DNA of 64,000 nucleotides from Valencia hispanica (lineage: Eukaryota > Chordata > Actinopteri > Cyprinodontiformes > Valenciidae). Under the pieces are notes generated by a model that saw nothing but the letters and a program-made list of their open reading frames with translations, was not told the origin of the DNA and made no database searches. The DNA lies in NCBI GenBank assembly GCA_963556495.2, contig OY747705.1:39931798-39995797 (forward strand). The letters run 5' to 3'. Position 1 is the first letter of the stretch; the number at the start of each line of letters is the position of its first letter. Positions 34,950 through 48,246 of this stretch are shown piece after piece. The translations under genes were made by a program, and so were the position numbers.

Positions 34950-37767
34950 CAATACTTAAGTTAGCTTTATTAAACATTAGATCTCTATCCGGGAAGTCTT
35001 TTCTTATCAATGACTTCATCACTGAGCATAATTTACACGCCCTTTTTTTAATCAGAAACTTGGCTAGATGAAAATAACGAAACAACTTCATTAATAGAAT
35101 CCAGTCCTCCAAATTATAATTTCTTAAGCGAGAACAGAAAACACAAACGAGGCGGAGGTGTAGCCACCATCTTTCACAATTCAATGAACTTTAAAAAAGG
35201 TAACTCTGGGCACGTTTGATTCTTTTGAATACCTAGCCACCCAGATAGATGAGCCTAACAAAGCGTTATTTCTAAGTTTATATAAACCACCAAAACTTAA
35301 CTCTAACTTCTTTAATGATTTCAATGACCTTCTTTCTGTAATATGTATCGACTATGACCAACTAATCATCGTGGGGGACTTTAACATCCATACCGACAAC
35401 CCCCAAGATAGACAAGCAAAAACGTTAGATTATACTCTCCACAACTTCGGACTGATCCAGCATGTCAAACAACAAACACACAATAAAGGACACACTCTGG
35501 ACTTAATTATCAGCAAAGGTTTAAATATTTCTGACATCTCTGTAATTAATATTGCATTATCTGACCATTTCTGTATTTTCTTTCAAAGTACCATCTCTGC
35601 TAAATTATCCAGCCACAGTAAGACCACTATAAAAAAGCGTTTTCTAGGGGACAGTTCAGTAGAAACCTTTAAACGTATTTATCCTTCCACCACATCCCCC
35701 TCATCTCCCAACTCAAACTCAGTAAATAAGTTGGTAGATAATTTCCTTGCGAAAATCTCAGACATCATGGATTGCTCCAACTAAAGTGAAAGTAGTCTCA
35801 GGTAGAAAGAAGTCTCCATGGACAAGTAATCCACTGGTACGTAGTGAAAAAAGAGTGTCGACGAGCCGAGAGAAAATGGCGGAAAACTCGACTCCAGGTT
35901 CACTGTGAGATCTACAAAGAGAGACTGAATAGTTATCAGCTAACTATAAAAGATGCTAGGGAATCGTTCTTTTATGAAATCATCAACAGAAACATTAATA
36001 ACGCACAGACTCTATTTGCAACAGTGGAAAGACTAACTAATCCTTTAGTGACAGTAGCCCCTGAACTAAACTCTACCAGGGCCTGCAATGAATTTGCCAG
36101 CTTTTTCACTGAAAAGATTCTAACAATTAGACGGTCAATCTGTACCTCAATATCGAACCCACAACCAGTGCCATCCCCAATCAACAACAATGTAGAGAAA
36201 ATGTCTGAATTCCACGAATTAAACCAGAACAGCCTTGAAAAAATCATTATCCAATTAAGCTCCTCCTCCTGCTGTCTTGATATCCTACCCACAGCTTTTC
36301 TAAAGAAGGTTCTTCCTGTTATTGGTTCTGATCTTGTTCAAATAGTGAACTCATCACTGCTATCAGGTGTCTTCCCTCAGGCTTTAAAAACAGCATTTAT
36401 TAAACCACTGCTAAAGAAGAAAAATCTGGACAACACGTTAATGCAGAACTACAGGCCAATCTCTAATCTCCCATTCATCAGTAAGATTATTGAAAAAGCT
36501 GTGTTTCAGCAGTTAAATGGCTTCATAACAATGACAAACCGTTTTGATGCTTTTTTGTCTGGTTTCCGCGCTCACCACAGCACCAAGACTGTCCTCGTCA
36601 AAGTATTTAATGACATCCGCATAAATACAGACTGTGGAAGAACCACAGTGCTGGTTCTGTTGGACCTCAGTGCAGCATTTGACACTGTTGATCATGATAT
36701 TTTATTGGAACGACTGGAGAGCTGGGTCGGACTCTCTGGTACAGTACTTGGCTGGTTCGAGTCTTACCTTAAGAACAGGGACTTCTATGTTTCAATAGGA
36801 AACTTTTCATCAGAACGAACAGAAATCACATGTGGGGTGCCCCAGGGCTCCATCCTGGGGCCCCTCTTATTTAATATCTACATGCTCCCACTAGGCAAGA
36901 TTATAGCAACCAATAACATTAGCTACCATAACTACGCAGATGACACTCAGCTCTACATTACAATGTCACCAGGTGACTCTGAACCCATTCAAACCCTAAA
37001 TCAATGCATTGACCAAATAAATGGATGGATGTGCCATAACTTTCTCCAGCTGAATAGAAACAAAACTGAAGTGATTATTTTTGGACCCAAGGAGGAACGA
37101 TCAAGAGTCAGCACACAGCTTCAGGTAATACAGCTAGAAACTAATGATCAGGTTCGTAACCTAGGTGTAGTAATGGACTCAGACCTGAACCTCCAGGGTC
37201 ACATAACAATAGGCAATAACAAGGTCAGCCTTCTATCACCTGAAGAACATCTCTAGGATTAAAGGACTGATTTTGCAACACGACCTAGAAAAACTCATCC
37301 ATGCGTTTATCTTTAGTCGGATTGATTACTGCAACAGCATCTTCACAGGTCTGCCTAAAAAGTCAATCAGACAGCTGCAGCTGATCCAGAACGCTGCCGC
37401 TCGCGTCCTCACTAGAACCAGGAAAGTAGAGCACATCACCCCAGATCTAAAGTCCTTACACTGGCTCCCTGTAGCTCAGAGAATAGACTTTAAAATACTT
37501 TTACTAGTTTATAAATCATTACATGGCTTAGCACCAAAATATGTTGAAGACCTGTTGTCATGGTACCAACCACCAAGACCACTCAGGTCCTCCAACTCTA
37601 GCCTACTAAACATCCCTAGACTCAGAACTAAACATGGAGAAGCAGCTTTCAGTTTCTATGCTCCCCTTATCTGGAACAGACTTCCTGACGAGTGTAGAGC
37701 TGCTGAAACTCTGAACTGCTTTAAATCAAGACTAAAAACCCATCTGTTTAGAATTGCCTTTGAGTAA
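34950..37767 (+). pseudogene. L2 LINE ORF2 (endonuclease-reverse transcriptase), frameshifted
   Basis: This polyprotein nicks target DNA and copies the LINE RNA. The endonuclease begins LALLNIRSLSGKS, continues in another frame with ETWLDENNE, RKHKRGGGVATIFHNS and VGDFNIHTDN (35370s), and ends with ALSDHF (catalytic Asp-His). The RT domain in 35844-37256 has [16 protein letters not shown] (motif A, 36660s), [15 protein letters not shown] (motif B, 36835s) and NYADDTQLY (motif C, codons at 36933-36944). The C-terminal region (37273-37767) has SRIDYCNSIFTGLPKKS and HWLPVAQRIDFK. Frameshifts occur near 35055 (T-run), 35205, 35775, 35840 and 37215. All catalytic motifs are intact, so the lesions are simple indels. 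Confidence 0.85.
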
Positions 37768-37968
37768 ATGCTTGATGTCATATGTATGAAATGTGTTCAT
37801 GCTCTCTTGCTTTTTTTAATTTTTCTCTTGCTTTATTGTGTATTATGTGTAATGTGTGTTTCTTTTATGTGTTTCTTTTAAATCACCAAATCATGTAAAG
37901 CACCTTGAATTACCCTGCTGTTGAAAGTGTGCTATACAAATAAAATTGCCTTGCCTTGCCTTGCCTTC

Positions 37969-38677
37969 TTCTCTATTGTAATTAATTACATTTATGTATA
38001 GGCCTGCTTACAATTGATGTGTGAGCTGTCAGCTGTGGCAGCAGTTTTTTCACAAACGTTCAGGTATAAAGCTCAACAAATTTTAGTCTGAACTGACCGC
38101 TTAATATAAGCCATGGCACCTCAGGTGTATAGGTGTGAAGCAGAAGATTCTTAGCCTTGGGGTGTTCTACATGCAGAACACAAACTGAGTTAATTTAACT
38201 CATGAATCAAAAATCTGTTTATTTGACCTTGTTTCGACGGTAGATGCTCAAACTGGAAAATCTGTCAATCCCTCAGTGCATTTCAGTTTTTCTCCCTTTT
38301 AACTACTTATGTTGTAAAAGTGTCTTAACATCGATCATACCTTCTTATTCATCATCTAATCATTTAGGTGATTATACATTTCCTGAACTTCCCTCAATAT
38401 CAAGGATTCAACATGAACAAAACTCAAGTGTGTTCAAATTGTTAGCATAACAAGGCTACCCTCTCATTTTGCACTGGCTTTAATGCAGATTGGAACTGAT
38501 AGCTAGATGAAGTAGTATCTGAAATTCCTGCCTATTTTTGTTAGTTTTGAAGTCTATCAACAATACTGTAAATAAAACATGTGGTTGTAGAAGAAAGGTT
38601 GCTGTAGCCACTCCTGCAGCCCTGATTATACAGCCCCCAGCTACATTTTTCAGAGGAATGTTCAGAAATATCCATAC
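37969..38677. other. nos1ap intron next to exon, unassigned
   Basis: About 700 bases between the LINE tail and the donor of exon 38678-38839. Nothing is recognised. Confidence 0.5.
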
Positions 38678-38839
38678 TTGTGCTACGGCCACTTGAGTTT
38701 GCTGCTGTTGCTGCTGGAGCTGCTGCTGGAGCAGCTGGATCTGGTGGTGGACAGACAATGGTGCACCAGGAGGCAGTGTGCCCGACGCTGGGAGCAGCAT
38801 CCTGGGACTGGACATCAGAAGAGAAGGCTCCTCCAAAGC
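38678..38839 (-). CDS. nos1ap: nos1ap Gln-rich exon
   Basis: This 162-base exon encodes exactly 54 codons in phase 0. They run from ALEEPSLLMSSPRMLLPASG through PLSVHHQIQLLQQQLQQQQQ to TQVAVAQ. The acceptor is CTTCTATCAG at 38840-38841 and the donor is GTATGG at 38677-38672 (minus strand). The SPRMLLP block and the HHQ..QLLQQ..TQVAVAQ segment are characteristic of NOS1AP linker and coiled-coil onset. The following exon (10433-10598) continues directly with VHLLKDQ. The glutamine run is coded by mixed CAG and CAA. Frames on the other strand across this region are shadows. Confidence 0.95.
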
Positions 38840-40084
38840 CTGATAGAAGGAAGAAACCAAACACGTCATTTCTACCATTAACAAAACATCAGAGTCTAGT
38901 ATGAGAAAGCAATTTCATTCATTTTTAGATTGCGATTGCTTTTTACACACTTTCTACTCACTCCTTGTACCTGATAATGACCACAGATTGTGTAGCATGT
39001 CATCATCTGCTGAATGCACCATTTTTAGCTAATAGCTGAAAATTAAATGTTCTGCCTTTCAAACTATGTTAGCTTCCATTTTTGTTTGTCTACTGTCACT
39101 ACATGTTTGTTCAGAAGTGAATGCTGCAAGTCAATGACTCGATGCAATCTGCTGGGTTTCCTTAGATAGAAAACTTTTGAAACTGATTGGAATATTGAAC
39201 TGAAAGACTAATTGGAATGTATGAACGATGTAATTGAAATGACTTTTCTTGTAAAGTGCCTTGAGATTACATGTGTTGTGAATTGGCACTATATAAATTG
39301 ATTTAAATTGATTTTTTTCTTCTTCATTTTAACAAGACAATAAAAGAAAATATGAAGGTAAAGAAACTGTCTAAATATTCTATTTAAATGGTTTCTTTTA
39401 CTTTAATACCTTGAAATTAAGAATTTTTTTCCATGAGTGAATGCTTTACAGGTACGAGGTAAGTTGTTTAAAAGAATGAATATGCGGTTATCAGGAATAG
39501 TTTGAACAAGTGAAGAATATTATGGAAAACTACCTGCTGACATCCATTTATTAAATAAGTTTCTAAACAGGGATCAAAAGTTTGCAAAATGTTGCAGTTT
39601 AGAATGTCTACAGGTAGAAAAATAAAACAGAAATGATTTATGAATTAATAACAGGATATGTAATAGCATCACTAAAATACCTTTGAGACAAAGCCATCAT
39701 CAAAACAAGAACTGAATTTAAAATGTTGAGATGCTGATTAGTTGCTTCAGTGTGGATGAGTGGAACAGACAGAGGAGTTAGATGAGAATCACGGAAATGC
39801 TGGGCTCCAGTAATGATGAGCTTTGGGACTCAGTTCTTCTCCATTGAATGGCATCTTCTTAACTGTTGTAAATATTTCATTAAAAGACCCACATTGTGCC
39901 CTTTCCATCTTTCAACCTGTCAAAAATAATTGTTTGGGTATAGAAATCTTTTGCTTTAATCCTACTATAGCAGTAGCAAATTGTTATCTAAGAGGCTAAC
40001 TGCAGAATACAACCATAAGAACAGGGAGCATTGACAAATCCATATGGTTTCCTAACTCAAGCTTTAATTCCACACAGAATGAGG
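38840..40084. other. nos1ap 25-kb intron, 3' end
   Basis: Contains one LINE tail (39236-39315). The remainder is unassigned. Confidence 0.5.
39236..39315 (+). mobile_element. Short L2 3' tail, different subfamily
   Basis: TTGTAAAGTGCCTTGAGATT, ACATGTGTTGTGAATTGGCA and CTATATAAATTGATTTAAAT form a classic fish L2 end. It differs from the CCTTG-tailed subfamily. Confidence 0.75.
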
Positions 40085-40500
40085 GCATAAATAGTTTACA
40101 CACCCACATTAAAAAAATGTAATCCATAAAAAAATACCACAATTAACTATTTCAGAAATGTTTCCTGATTTAATGTGACATGTATTCAATTTAAAAAAAC
40201 TAAATTGTTAGTGTGCACAATCTTAAACTAAAACTTTGTCAAAGCATCTTGTAATTTAATTTCAGCATTTAGTCTTCTTTGTAAGAGCCCAACGACATCA
40301 AACATCTTGAATTGTTAATATATTCACAATTTCTCAAAAAAAGTTTAAATTGTAAGGACATCTCTTGTCCTCATCGCTAAACAGGTGACCCCATCAATTT
40401 TCTGTCAGCTTTAGTGTTGGACTCTGACTATTCTATACTAATGTGAATTTTGGTGAAGCCATTATTTTGACTTTGTAGTATGCTTGGACTCACTGTGATG
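40085..40500 (-). mobile_element. Degenerate Tc1-like relic
   Basis: GTTGGACTCTGACTATTCTA, AATTTTGGTGAAGCCATT and TTGTAGTATGCTTGG parallel the antisense Tc1 consensus order (GGACTCTGACTGGGCC.., GCCATT.., TATGCTTTGG). The sequence before it (GGGCATAAATAGTTTACACA) looks like a terminal region. Very decayed. Confidence 0.4.
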
Positions 40501-43500
40501 CTAAATAATAAATTACCTCTTCAACTTCACTCTTGCAACACGGTTACGAGGTATCTTTTTGTTTTTGATATTTGTTTTGAATTTTCTTAGTCTATGTTTA
40601 GATCACATGAGAGTAACTGTAAGAAAATAAATGTGAATATAGATATCATTTTAAGAAGATTATTTTCAGAATTCAGTTTAAAGTTACAGAAACTGAAAAT
40701 GGTATGTGTGTGTCAATACCTATATGGCTGGAACATTAAAAATAAAAATTTTTTTGCTCAATGTTGAAAAATTTATTGTTGTTCTCATAATAAGCAGTCT
40801 TAGGGTGATAACAAGATATGTAAAATATTCTAGCAATTCATAGCAGTCCTGTAAGTTTTTTGCTGAATATAGGACTGGCTTTTATGAATATAGCTCAAAT
40901 CGTGGAACATATTTCCATTCAAAGACAAAAAAGCACACTGCTTTGCTCGTGATTCACTGTAATGTCTGGTCGTTGAGGCATGTTACTTTTGCTTTCTCTG
41001 CATTTTTCTTTATGACACCTTAAAGCAGCCAATCCTACACATTTTGTGCATGTTGCTGAATGACTCTCAACAAAGTCCCAATCCCTAACAAGTAAAGAAC
41101 AGGTGCTTCAAAGTGACTTGAATTGCGACTCTGGCTAGAGTCAGCATAACAACTCAACGCCTGATTACATTAAACCTTGGCCTGCCTTAAGGAACCTGCG
41201 AGAAGCCCCATTAGCATCTGTCGCTCCTTAAACACCTTCTGGCAACACACTGTCAGTCATCTGTACACACATAAGTACATTCACTCGCACACAAGGAGCC
41301 AGAGACACTCTGCAGGAGATGGGCAAATGACTGATGGCCTGTCGGAGATGGCTCTTTTAGGTTAGTAGAGGCTAATTATCCGGCTTGACAGGCGACTTGG
41401 GGACATGATGAAGGCAACAGCAGAACAGGGTATTGTCTTTTTTCTGTGAATGGACACCAATGAATCATAACAATAAAACTACAAGTTGAGTACTATATAG
41501 CTTCTATGTCTGCTACCAATACAGTTCTGAAGATTTTGGGGAATGGTACTCAAGTGGTGATTCCGAGTGGCTTTGTGTCCTTTTAGCTCATGCTCTCCAC
41601 ACCGGATTATGACTCCCCCATGACCATTTCAAACAGGCTCGATTGAAGATCATGATGCTGCTATGTTACACTACTGACCAAATTTTTCAGGGTCTGCGAT
41701 CCCAACTACGGTCATGGGAATGACATCTGGAATAGGATGTACTATCAGCACTATCAGTGTTAGACTTGCTGGGGAGAAGAAAAAGTTAATATTTTTACTA
41801 CCTAATCACCAGCTTGACAGATTGCAAGAGAAGGGGTTTCTGCATGGAGAGGTGCATAGTATTGAGGCCACGATAACTTTAACCTTGTCAGGTGGAGTCA
41901 GATCATTGCAGTATTTTATTTATAATTATGAGCCAATCAAACCAAGCCTCTAAACCCTAAAAGGTGATTTTCTTTTTTATCATTCACACTCGTAAATATG
42001 ACATTTTGAAAAATGTAAGTTAAATTATATGAGCTGATTTTTCATTCTGTCCCCCCCATGCTTATAACAATGTAACCTAAAAACGTGCTTGCTTCAGTTA
42101 GGTCTCACAGAAACCAGCACAGCCAAGCCTGGGCGCTGCTTGGAGGTGAGCAGACCTCTTCCCAGCTGAAAACCTTATTCCACTGGGGAGCGTGGTACAT
42201 ATCATTTCTTACATTTGCGTAAAGGGCCTAAGGATGGCACGCTATGTATTGATTTGTTTGTTGTAGCTGCTTTGTGGGATGGTTTTATATGAACATAACA
42301 TGGCCGCTCTAACATACAATTCTCTAAAAACCAAGATACGCAGGTTTGCACAATACCAATGGAATGAATACATAACTCAGGACCTAAATATGATGCATCC
42401 ATGATTTAAAAAAATAAAAATAAAATAAACACTCACAGAAGTTTGGTGCATGCTGAATTTATGGAACTTTCAATCCCTGAAATCAAAAACTTACATGCTG
42501 GTGGGTAATTCCACATGGACATCTGGAATAAATTACCATCCATGCTGTTTTTTTACTTAATTTCCCTCTGGGATCAATGAAGTATTTTTGAATTGAATTG
42601 AATTGTTTTTGGGTGAAACCTTGTAGTGCACAGCAATCACCTTTCTGTACTATTAGGTATGATCTAAAAATAATAACTAGACTTGCCTGTTACCCCAAGA
42701 TGGGTATTCTTTTCTTATGACCTTTAAAAACTTAAAAAGTTACTTCTAAGTCTTTGCAAATCTTTTTTTATTAAATTCTTTTGAACTTATTCGTTACATC
42801 AGATCTTGAGGTTTCCCAACAGAACACAGCAATGTAGCTGGATTATGTTGTCAAGTTCCCCCGTCAGAGATTTAAATATCCCTACAGATCTGTGCATGTG
42901 TGGGAATGATGGCTATAGAGCACTCCTTGGATCAAATACAACTTTTGTGTTGAAGTAGTTCTATAAAACCTCTCTTCTTTCCTCTGTGTTACTGTGAGAT
43001 TCCTGAGCCACAGCTTGGCTGTGAACAAAAGGATGTTCAACAGGATTGCAGCGGTGACTTTGAAGCTGACAGCGTTGTCAGGCAAACTGTGAAGATTTAT
43101 TAAGTGGAAATCTGAATGAGATGAGTCAGCACTCAGTAACAGAGAGAGAGAAAAAAATATATGTTTGGCTTTTAAGCACTGTGGACACAGAAACAAATGC
43201 CATTTTAAGGAGGAAGAAACACAGACATAAACAGTGTCAGTGGAAACAGTAACAGATGATACAAAACAGAAGGAAAATTAACACCTTTGAACTCCTTCAC
43301 TTATTATTCATCAGAAGCAATAGAATGAACTGCAAATCTAGCCATCCATCTATAAATTTGCAGGTTTTTAATAGGCATAATAGTGGTTCAAGCCATTTTC
43401 ACAGCTTACACAACAGTATCCACATGTTCTAGTAAAGAGATAATCAATAAAACCAAAATATATAAACTTTCAGAACCAAAGAGATTAGGTTCAAATTTGC

Positions 43501-43755
43501 GTTAATGAGGTTAATAAGTTAAGCCAAGTGAGGTTTCAAAGGAGGTTTTGGGAAACACTGACAGAACAATCCCTAGTCCAATTTTCACAATGCAAAAACA
43601 GGTTATAAAATATTTTACTAAAGAAAAATATCATGATTGCAATAACCTTTATTACGCCACAAACTACGTGTTAATGTTTTGTTTATTTATGTCGATATAA
43701 TTACTTTGGTAAATGTGACTCTACCAAATAAAAAAAGGAAAAAACTATATTTAAT
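40501..43755. other. nos1ap intron, unassigned
   Basis: 41100-41420 is a less AT-rich patch with CTAATTATCCGG, possibly conserved non-coding. 42563-42602 is a LINE tail. The plus frame 41714-41953 (79 codons) has no recognised similarity. Confidence 0.45.
42563..42602 (+). repeat. LINE 3' tail with GAATT repeats
   Basis: CCCTCTGGGATCAATGAAGT followed by TTGAATTGAATTGAATTG is a common fish LINE/SINE ending. Confidence 0.55.
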
Positions 43756-43756
43756 T

Positions 43757-45690
43757 AGGTCCGAGCAGAGAAAGCGCTGCGAAGGCCTTTTGTATTTGGT
43801 CAGTTTCTTATTTTTCTTCCCGCAAATTAATTGGCTTTTTGGAGGTCTAAACATACCCAAAAACTCGCCATATTTGGTGGAGGCATCAGGTGTGCGTGAA
43901 ATTTACGTATATTTAAGGTTTCAAAAGAGTCCCAACAGAAATAGCTCAGTAGTGCCCCCAGGAATATTTCAAAACAGCCTCCCTATTTACCCTATTTTAT
44001 CGTAGAGTCATGCCTTTTGGCACACTTGTAGAGCTTCCCAAGACCTGCCAAAAAGCCTAAAAACGCCATAGTCCCAAATGCACAGAAAGTCGGCCATCTT
44101 GGTTTAAACGTGCGATTTTAACCCGTTTTTGACTTTTACAGCTTCCAGATTTGATTGAACTCCTCCTTCAATTTTGTACTAATTGGCTTGTACCTTGGTC
44201 AAGATGGCCTTCAGACATGAAGGATGAAATGTTATCCAAAAAAATTGACTTTTCGTATATGTTGAGGGGGCGGGTCCAGGCCTCAAAATTTGACAAAAGC
44301 CAAAAATATTACATTTGGTATATCTCCTATGGGGAAAGGGACCAAGGGATAAAACTTGCTATGGTGGATGGGCATCAGGTCCCTAACGAATCCCAAAGGT
44401 CAAATGCAGACATCATTTAAGGCCCGCCCCCTCAGAACAGGATGTGTAATGTTTTGCTGTGAAAGGTCCATGTTTTACACCCTTGACCTAATCAACATGA
44501 AACACAGTGCACAGTGACCGTAAAGAAGTTGGTGTAAGTCTGTATCAAGTACTTCAGGATAGTTATTGGTCCAATCCTTGATAAACATTTATGCAAATTT
44601 CTAGTAGGCGTGGTCAAATTCCTCCACAGCGCCCCCTAGAATCACTAAAACAACCAGCCCCAAGCCATATTTTATCCGAGGATTATGTGCCTAGGCATAC
44701 TGATATAGTGTCTTAGGACCTACAAAAATAGTCTCTTGGAGCCATGGTCCAAACCCCACAGGAAGTCGCCCATTTTGAATCAAGCACACCATTTTGTGCC
44801 ATTCATACACAAACTTCTCCTGGAGCTTTTCACTTATAGACTTTAAAACGAGTGAGGGTAGTCTTCAGGTCTTGGGGATCAAAAGTTATTAAAAGATTTT
44901 TTCTGCATCAAAGCATGTGGGTGAGGATAAGCCTCAAAGTAAGGCTTCTTGCCATAAAAGCTAAAGGTGTATTAACTTCAACATACAAGGTCACAGCTGT
45001 ACCAAACTGCCACCACTCAATACATTTAAATGCTCTTTTGCTCAGGTCACCTAAGCTCCACCCTCAGAGAACAGGAACTGTAATGTTTTACTTAGAAAGG
45101 TCCATATTTGACTCCTTTTATCTTTTCAACATCTGGCCGTGGTAAGTGACTAAAAACAAATTTGTGTAACTTCTTGTCTGGTACTGAGAGTTTTCGAAAG
45201 AGGGTGTGGTTCTGGGGGCATGGCGAAGGATGGTGTCATGCCATGGAAATACGTTTGGTTCTAATTTCCACATACATCATCTGATCTGCACCAAATGCAA
45301 CAACATGTATATTAGTCCAACCCCTAACTGATATGTCTGCAAATATCTCGTGGGCGTGGCCAAATTCCTACACAGCACCCTCTAGAAGCATTAAAATACT
45401 TAGCAATAAGCAGTGCTTTCAACTATAATTGTGAAATTTAGTAATTGTTTATGGTTTATGAAGACCTATGTTTTGAAGCCAGGGTCCATACCCCACAGGA
45501 ACTCCGCCATTTAGTTTGAAAGCTGCCCTTTTTTTGCCTTAACACTTTTCCATGCAAATTTCTTTAGCAGGATCAGTGGAAGCGTTCAGGTTGCATTGAG
45601 TAGGCGGAGCGTGAGTCCCAGGGTCGCAACACAGGCTGGAGCGGTGCTAAGCTGCGAGCGCTGTTCGAGGCTGCTTGCAGCTTTAATTTC
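43757..45690. mobile_element. 1.9-kb non-coding element built of repeated modules
   Basis: It starts near GGTCCGAGCAGAGAAAGCG and ends GAGGCTGCTTGCAGCTTTAA. Inside, landmarks recur with regular spacing. The CACAG(A/G)AA(G/C)T(C)(G/C)G(C)CAT block lies at 44081, 44757 and 45494. The GTGCCCCC/GCGCCCCCTAGA block is at 43952, about 44628 and 45372, and GAAAGGTCCAT..T at 44462 and 45097. Spacing is about 635-745 bases. GGGCGTGG(C/T)CAAATTCCT occurs in two modules. No transposase is seen. The ends share a loose inverted similarity around GAGCAG and CGCTGCG. Repeats of this style occur in many fish, but the class is unknown to me. Confidence 0.6.
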
Positions 45691-48246
45691 CCTTGTTTTG
45701 CCAAAACTAGTGTGTGTGTGATCTATTGCAAAAGCAAACAAACAAAAACTTCTGCTGACTTTGGGTTTATTCTAGGTGATTCAGTAGTTTATCTTCCCCT
45801 TCTAGGCAACCTATCACAGTATAAACAAAGAAATTAAATGAATGGGATCTCCAAGTGTGACAATGGTCTTTTGGTTTCACTCACAACACAAATAGCTACT
45901 ACAATTAACCAGTCAAAATGTGGTGTTGTGTGAACAAGCTGCTCTAAGTTATTTTATAACCAATCATCATACAGTTATGAAACTGGATCAAAGATAGGAC
46001 CAAAGTTTTCCAAGGAGAAGAAACACATAAAAAGGTAATTGGTAACAACAAGAACTATTAAAAAGTCCTAAGATAGCAAATGCACATCTTCAAACAAACA
46101 AACAAATGAACCACAAACGTAGGTGTATACAAATCAGTGGACTCTATGAATGAATAACCGTTTGCTGACATGGGAGCCAAGCTGGATCAGCTTTAAATGG
46201 TAAAGTTTGTGCAATCTGCTCATCACAAAAAAGTTAGACAGCCTTAAAATACTTCAGGTAAGCTACAATAATAAAGAAAACCTCCAAAATAACAGCACTT
46301 TTGTTTATCAAGGTAAAAGCTAATCAGGGAAGAGACGCAAGTAAAATTTCAAACTGAGCATTGAATTTAAATATAGTCAGAACACCGCTAAAATTCTTTG
46401 TTCACTTCCAGTCTGCTATCAGCATATAATTCCCACACAAAGTACAAATACTCACACTCGCCCTTTGCAGGCCACTGGAATCTGTATTCATCGTTCATAA
46501 TTACATAAGAAAGGGGGTCGTTAGAAGATAAATAAAGATAGATGAAGAGAGCTAAAGGAAGTCGTTATTCCTCCTTCCACAGCCGCGATTACAATGCCTG
46601 CTCCCTGACTGTCAAACAGCTTGCTTCTTCCCACGCACACTCAGAAACACACAGGCTAGAAGAGCAACTTGCCTGGTTCTGGCTTCCCTCACCACAGACA
46701 GCCTTGGATACAGATTTACAACTTTATCAAGGGATTGTGAGAAAAAGTATGCAGGATCATTCTATGGTGTCTTAGTCAGTAACTTTATAACACATCATTA
46801 ACCTTTAAAGTTTATGCATTGGAACGCAAAACATAAGATCTTTCTTGAGTGAAAGTGTGCATTTGACACCTTTCGTTAGGATTTATTGTTTCCAGCAATA
46901 AATAAGGGTTCCACATTTTTAATTTTTCAAAAATGGAAAGACAGGCAAAAACTGTCAATTAGATTTTGTGTGAGTTTAAGAGTACATTTGTTTAATTCAT
47001 AACCAGTTTAATCTATCTTTTGTTACTGTTAGATAGCAATAGAATAAAATATAGAATAAAAATACAAATAAAAAGATTAACAAATTTTGTCTTCACATTT
47101 CAAACTTTTTCTTTTTTTGTTTGTGTCCAGTTCTGCATTTAAAGGAGCCCACATGTTTTTATTCCATTCAACACTCACATTACAAGCTATTACAACCTTA
47201 AACCTACATCTACTAATGTCCTGTCAAGTACTATACATCCTTAAAGGTGAGTAGATATGCTTCAAGCATGTGTTGATTTTCATAAGTCAGAAAGTACTGA
47301 CAAGAAAATGTCTCATCTTTTCCAAATGTAGAGTCAGAGCAATAAAAATCTGGTATTAGGTATGGGGGAGGATGTGGGATTCTGTGGGCCTATTTGTCTT
47401 CTGACAGTCTTTGGGACTTAGCTGTTAGTGCATCACAATATGAACACCTGACAAACAAAAACATCTGTAACAAAAAATGGGTTTTACCTAAAAATCTATA
47501 CATAAACTTTTCAATCAAATTCAGGTCCTACATACTAGTTTATTTTATGTAATGCATGGACTTATTTGGTACAATTCACCACAAATCTAAATTTCAACTA
47601 TTTTTGATGTGCCTTTAAGTTGTTGATCAAGTAAAAAAAAAATCATAGAGTTCTTTCCATTATTGCGATTTGCGACTACTGTAATGTAAATGTTACCTTG
47701 AATCAGAAAATTACATTTGCTCTTGGCTCTAACAACAAACAGCTCACTGCCTTGAATAAATTCCACATACTGAAAAGGTTATGACAACATCAGAAATGAA
47801 ATGTGTTTTGAGATGTGTATATAATGTTTGCTGTTACTAATTTTCTCTGTTACTTGGAATTTTTATTTAATATAATTTCTAAAAGCCAACTTTTAGTGAC
47901 TGATCCTTATTCCTAATATGATTGCACACGTTTTTATAGGAATTAGTTAATTTCATATATAATCGGAATAAAGTTTCAGTGAGGCTTTATAGCTGAATTT
48001 AAATCTAAATATACCAATTCCTGTCTCAGGTTTGCTGGTCAATAAAAACCAAATTTCCCTCTCCACAGGCGACTGTGACAAACAATCTGCTGCTGACCAA
48101 AAAGAGGAGCTCACCAAGCAGTGATAGCTTTCTGAAAAGGTTTCTCATTTTCTTTGCAATTTCAACCTCATGACCATCATCAGGTGGTCTTTTTTATGAA
48201 AATGCACGGTCTAAAGCATTAGGCTGCACAAGAAACACACATTTCT
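45691..48246. other. nos1ap intron, unassigned
   Basis: 46540-46760 has balanced composition and a 77-codon frame without similarity. The rest is AT-rich. Confidence 0.45.

Larger units (their letters stand above)
33240..37968 (+). mobile_element. Near full-length L2-type LINE
   Basis: This non-LTR retrotransposon carries ORF1 (33459-34771), ORF2 with endonuclease and reverse transcriptase (34950-37767), and a 3' tail TGTAAAGCACCTTGAAT, CTATACAAATAAAATTG and (CCTTG)n ending at about 37968. The 5' boundary is unsure (33180-33260). The tail and an ORF1 with an esterase-like fold point to the L2 clade (Maui/ZfL2-like). About six single-base frameshifts but few stops indicate a young, dead copy. 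It lies antisense to nos1ap in the 28-kb intron. Confidence 0.88.

Noticed and set aside
38678..38904. Plus-strand Leu/Ala-rich frames opposite the Gln-rich exon
   Set aside because: Mirror of CAG/CAA codons on the coding strand; not genes.
42090..42180. Sequence with GGGCGCTGCTTGGAGGTGAG, first thought to be a 5S rRNA or SINE promoter
   Set aside because: Could not align internal control boxes of 5S rRNA or tRNA; similarity is superficial.
44151..45145. Plus-strand frames of 89 and 97 codons
   Set aside because: They fall inside the modular repeat, are not kept between modules, and show no domain.
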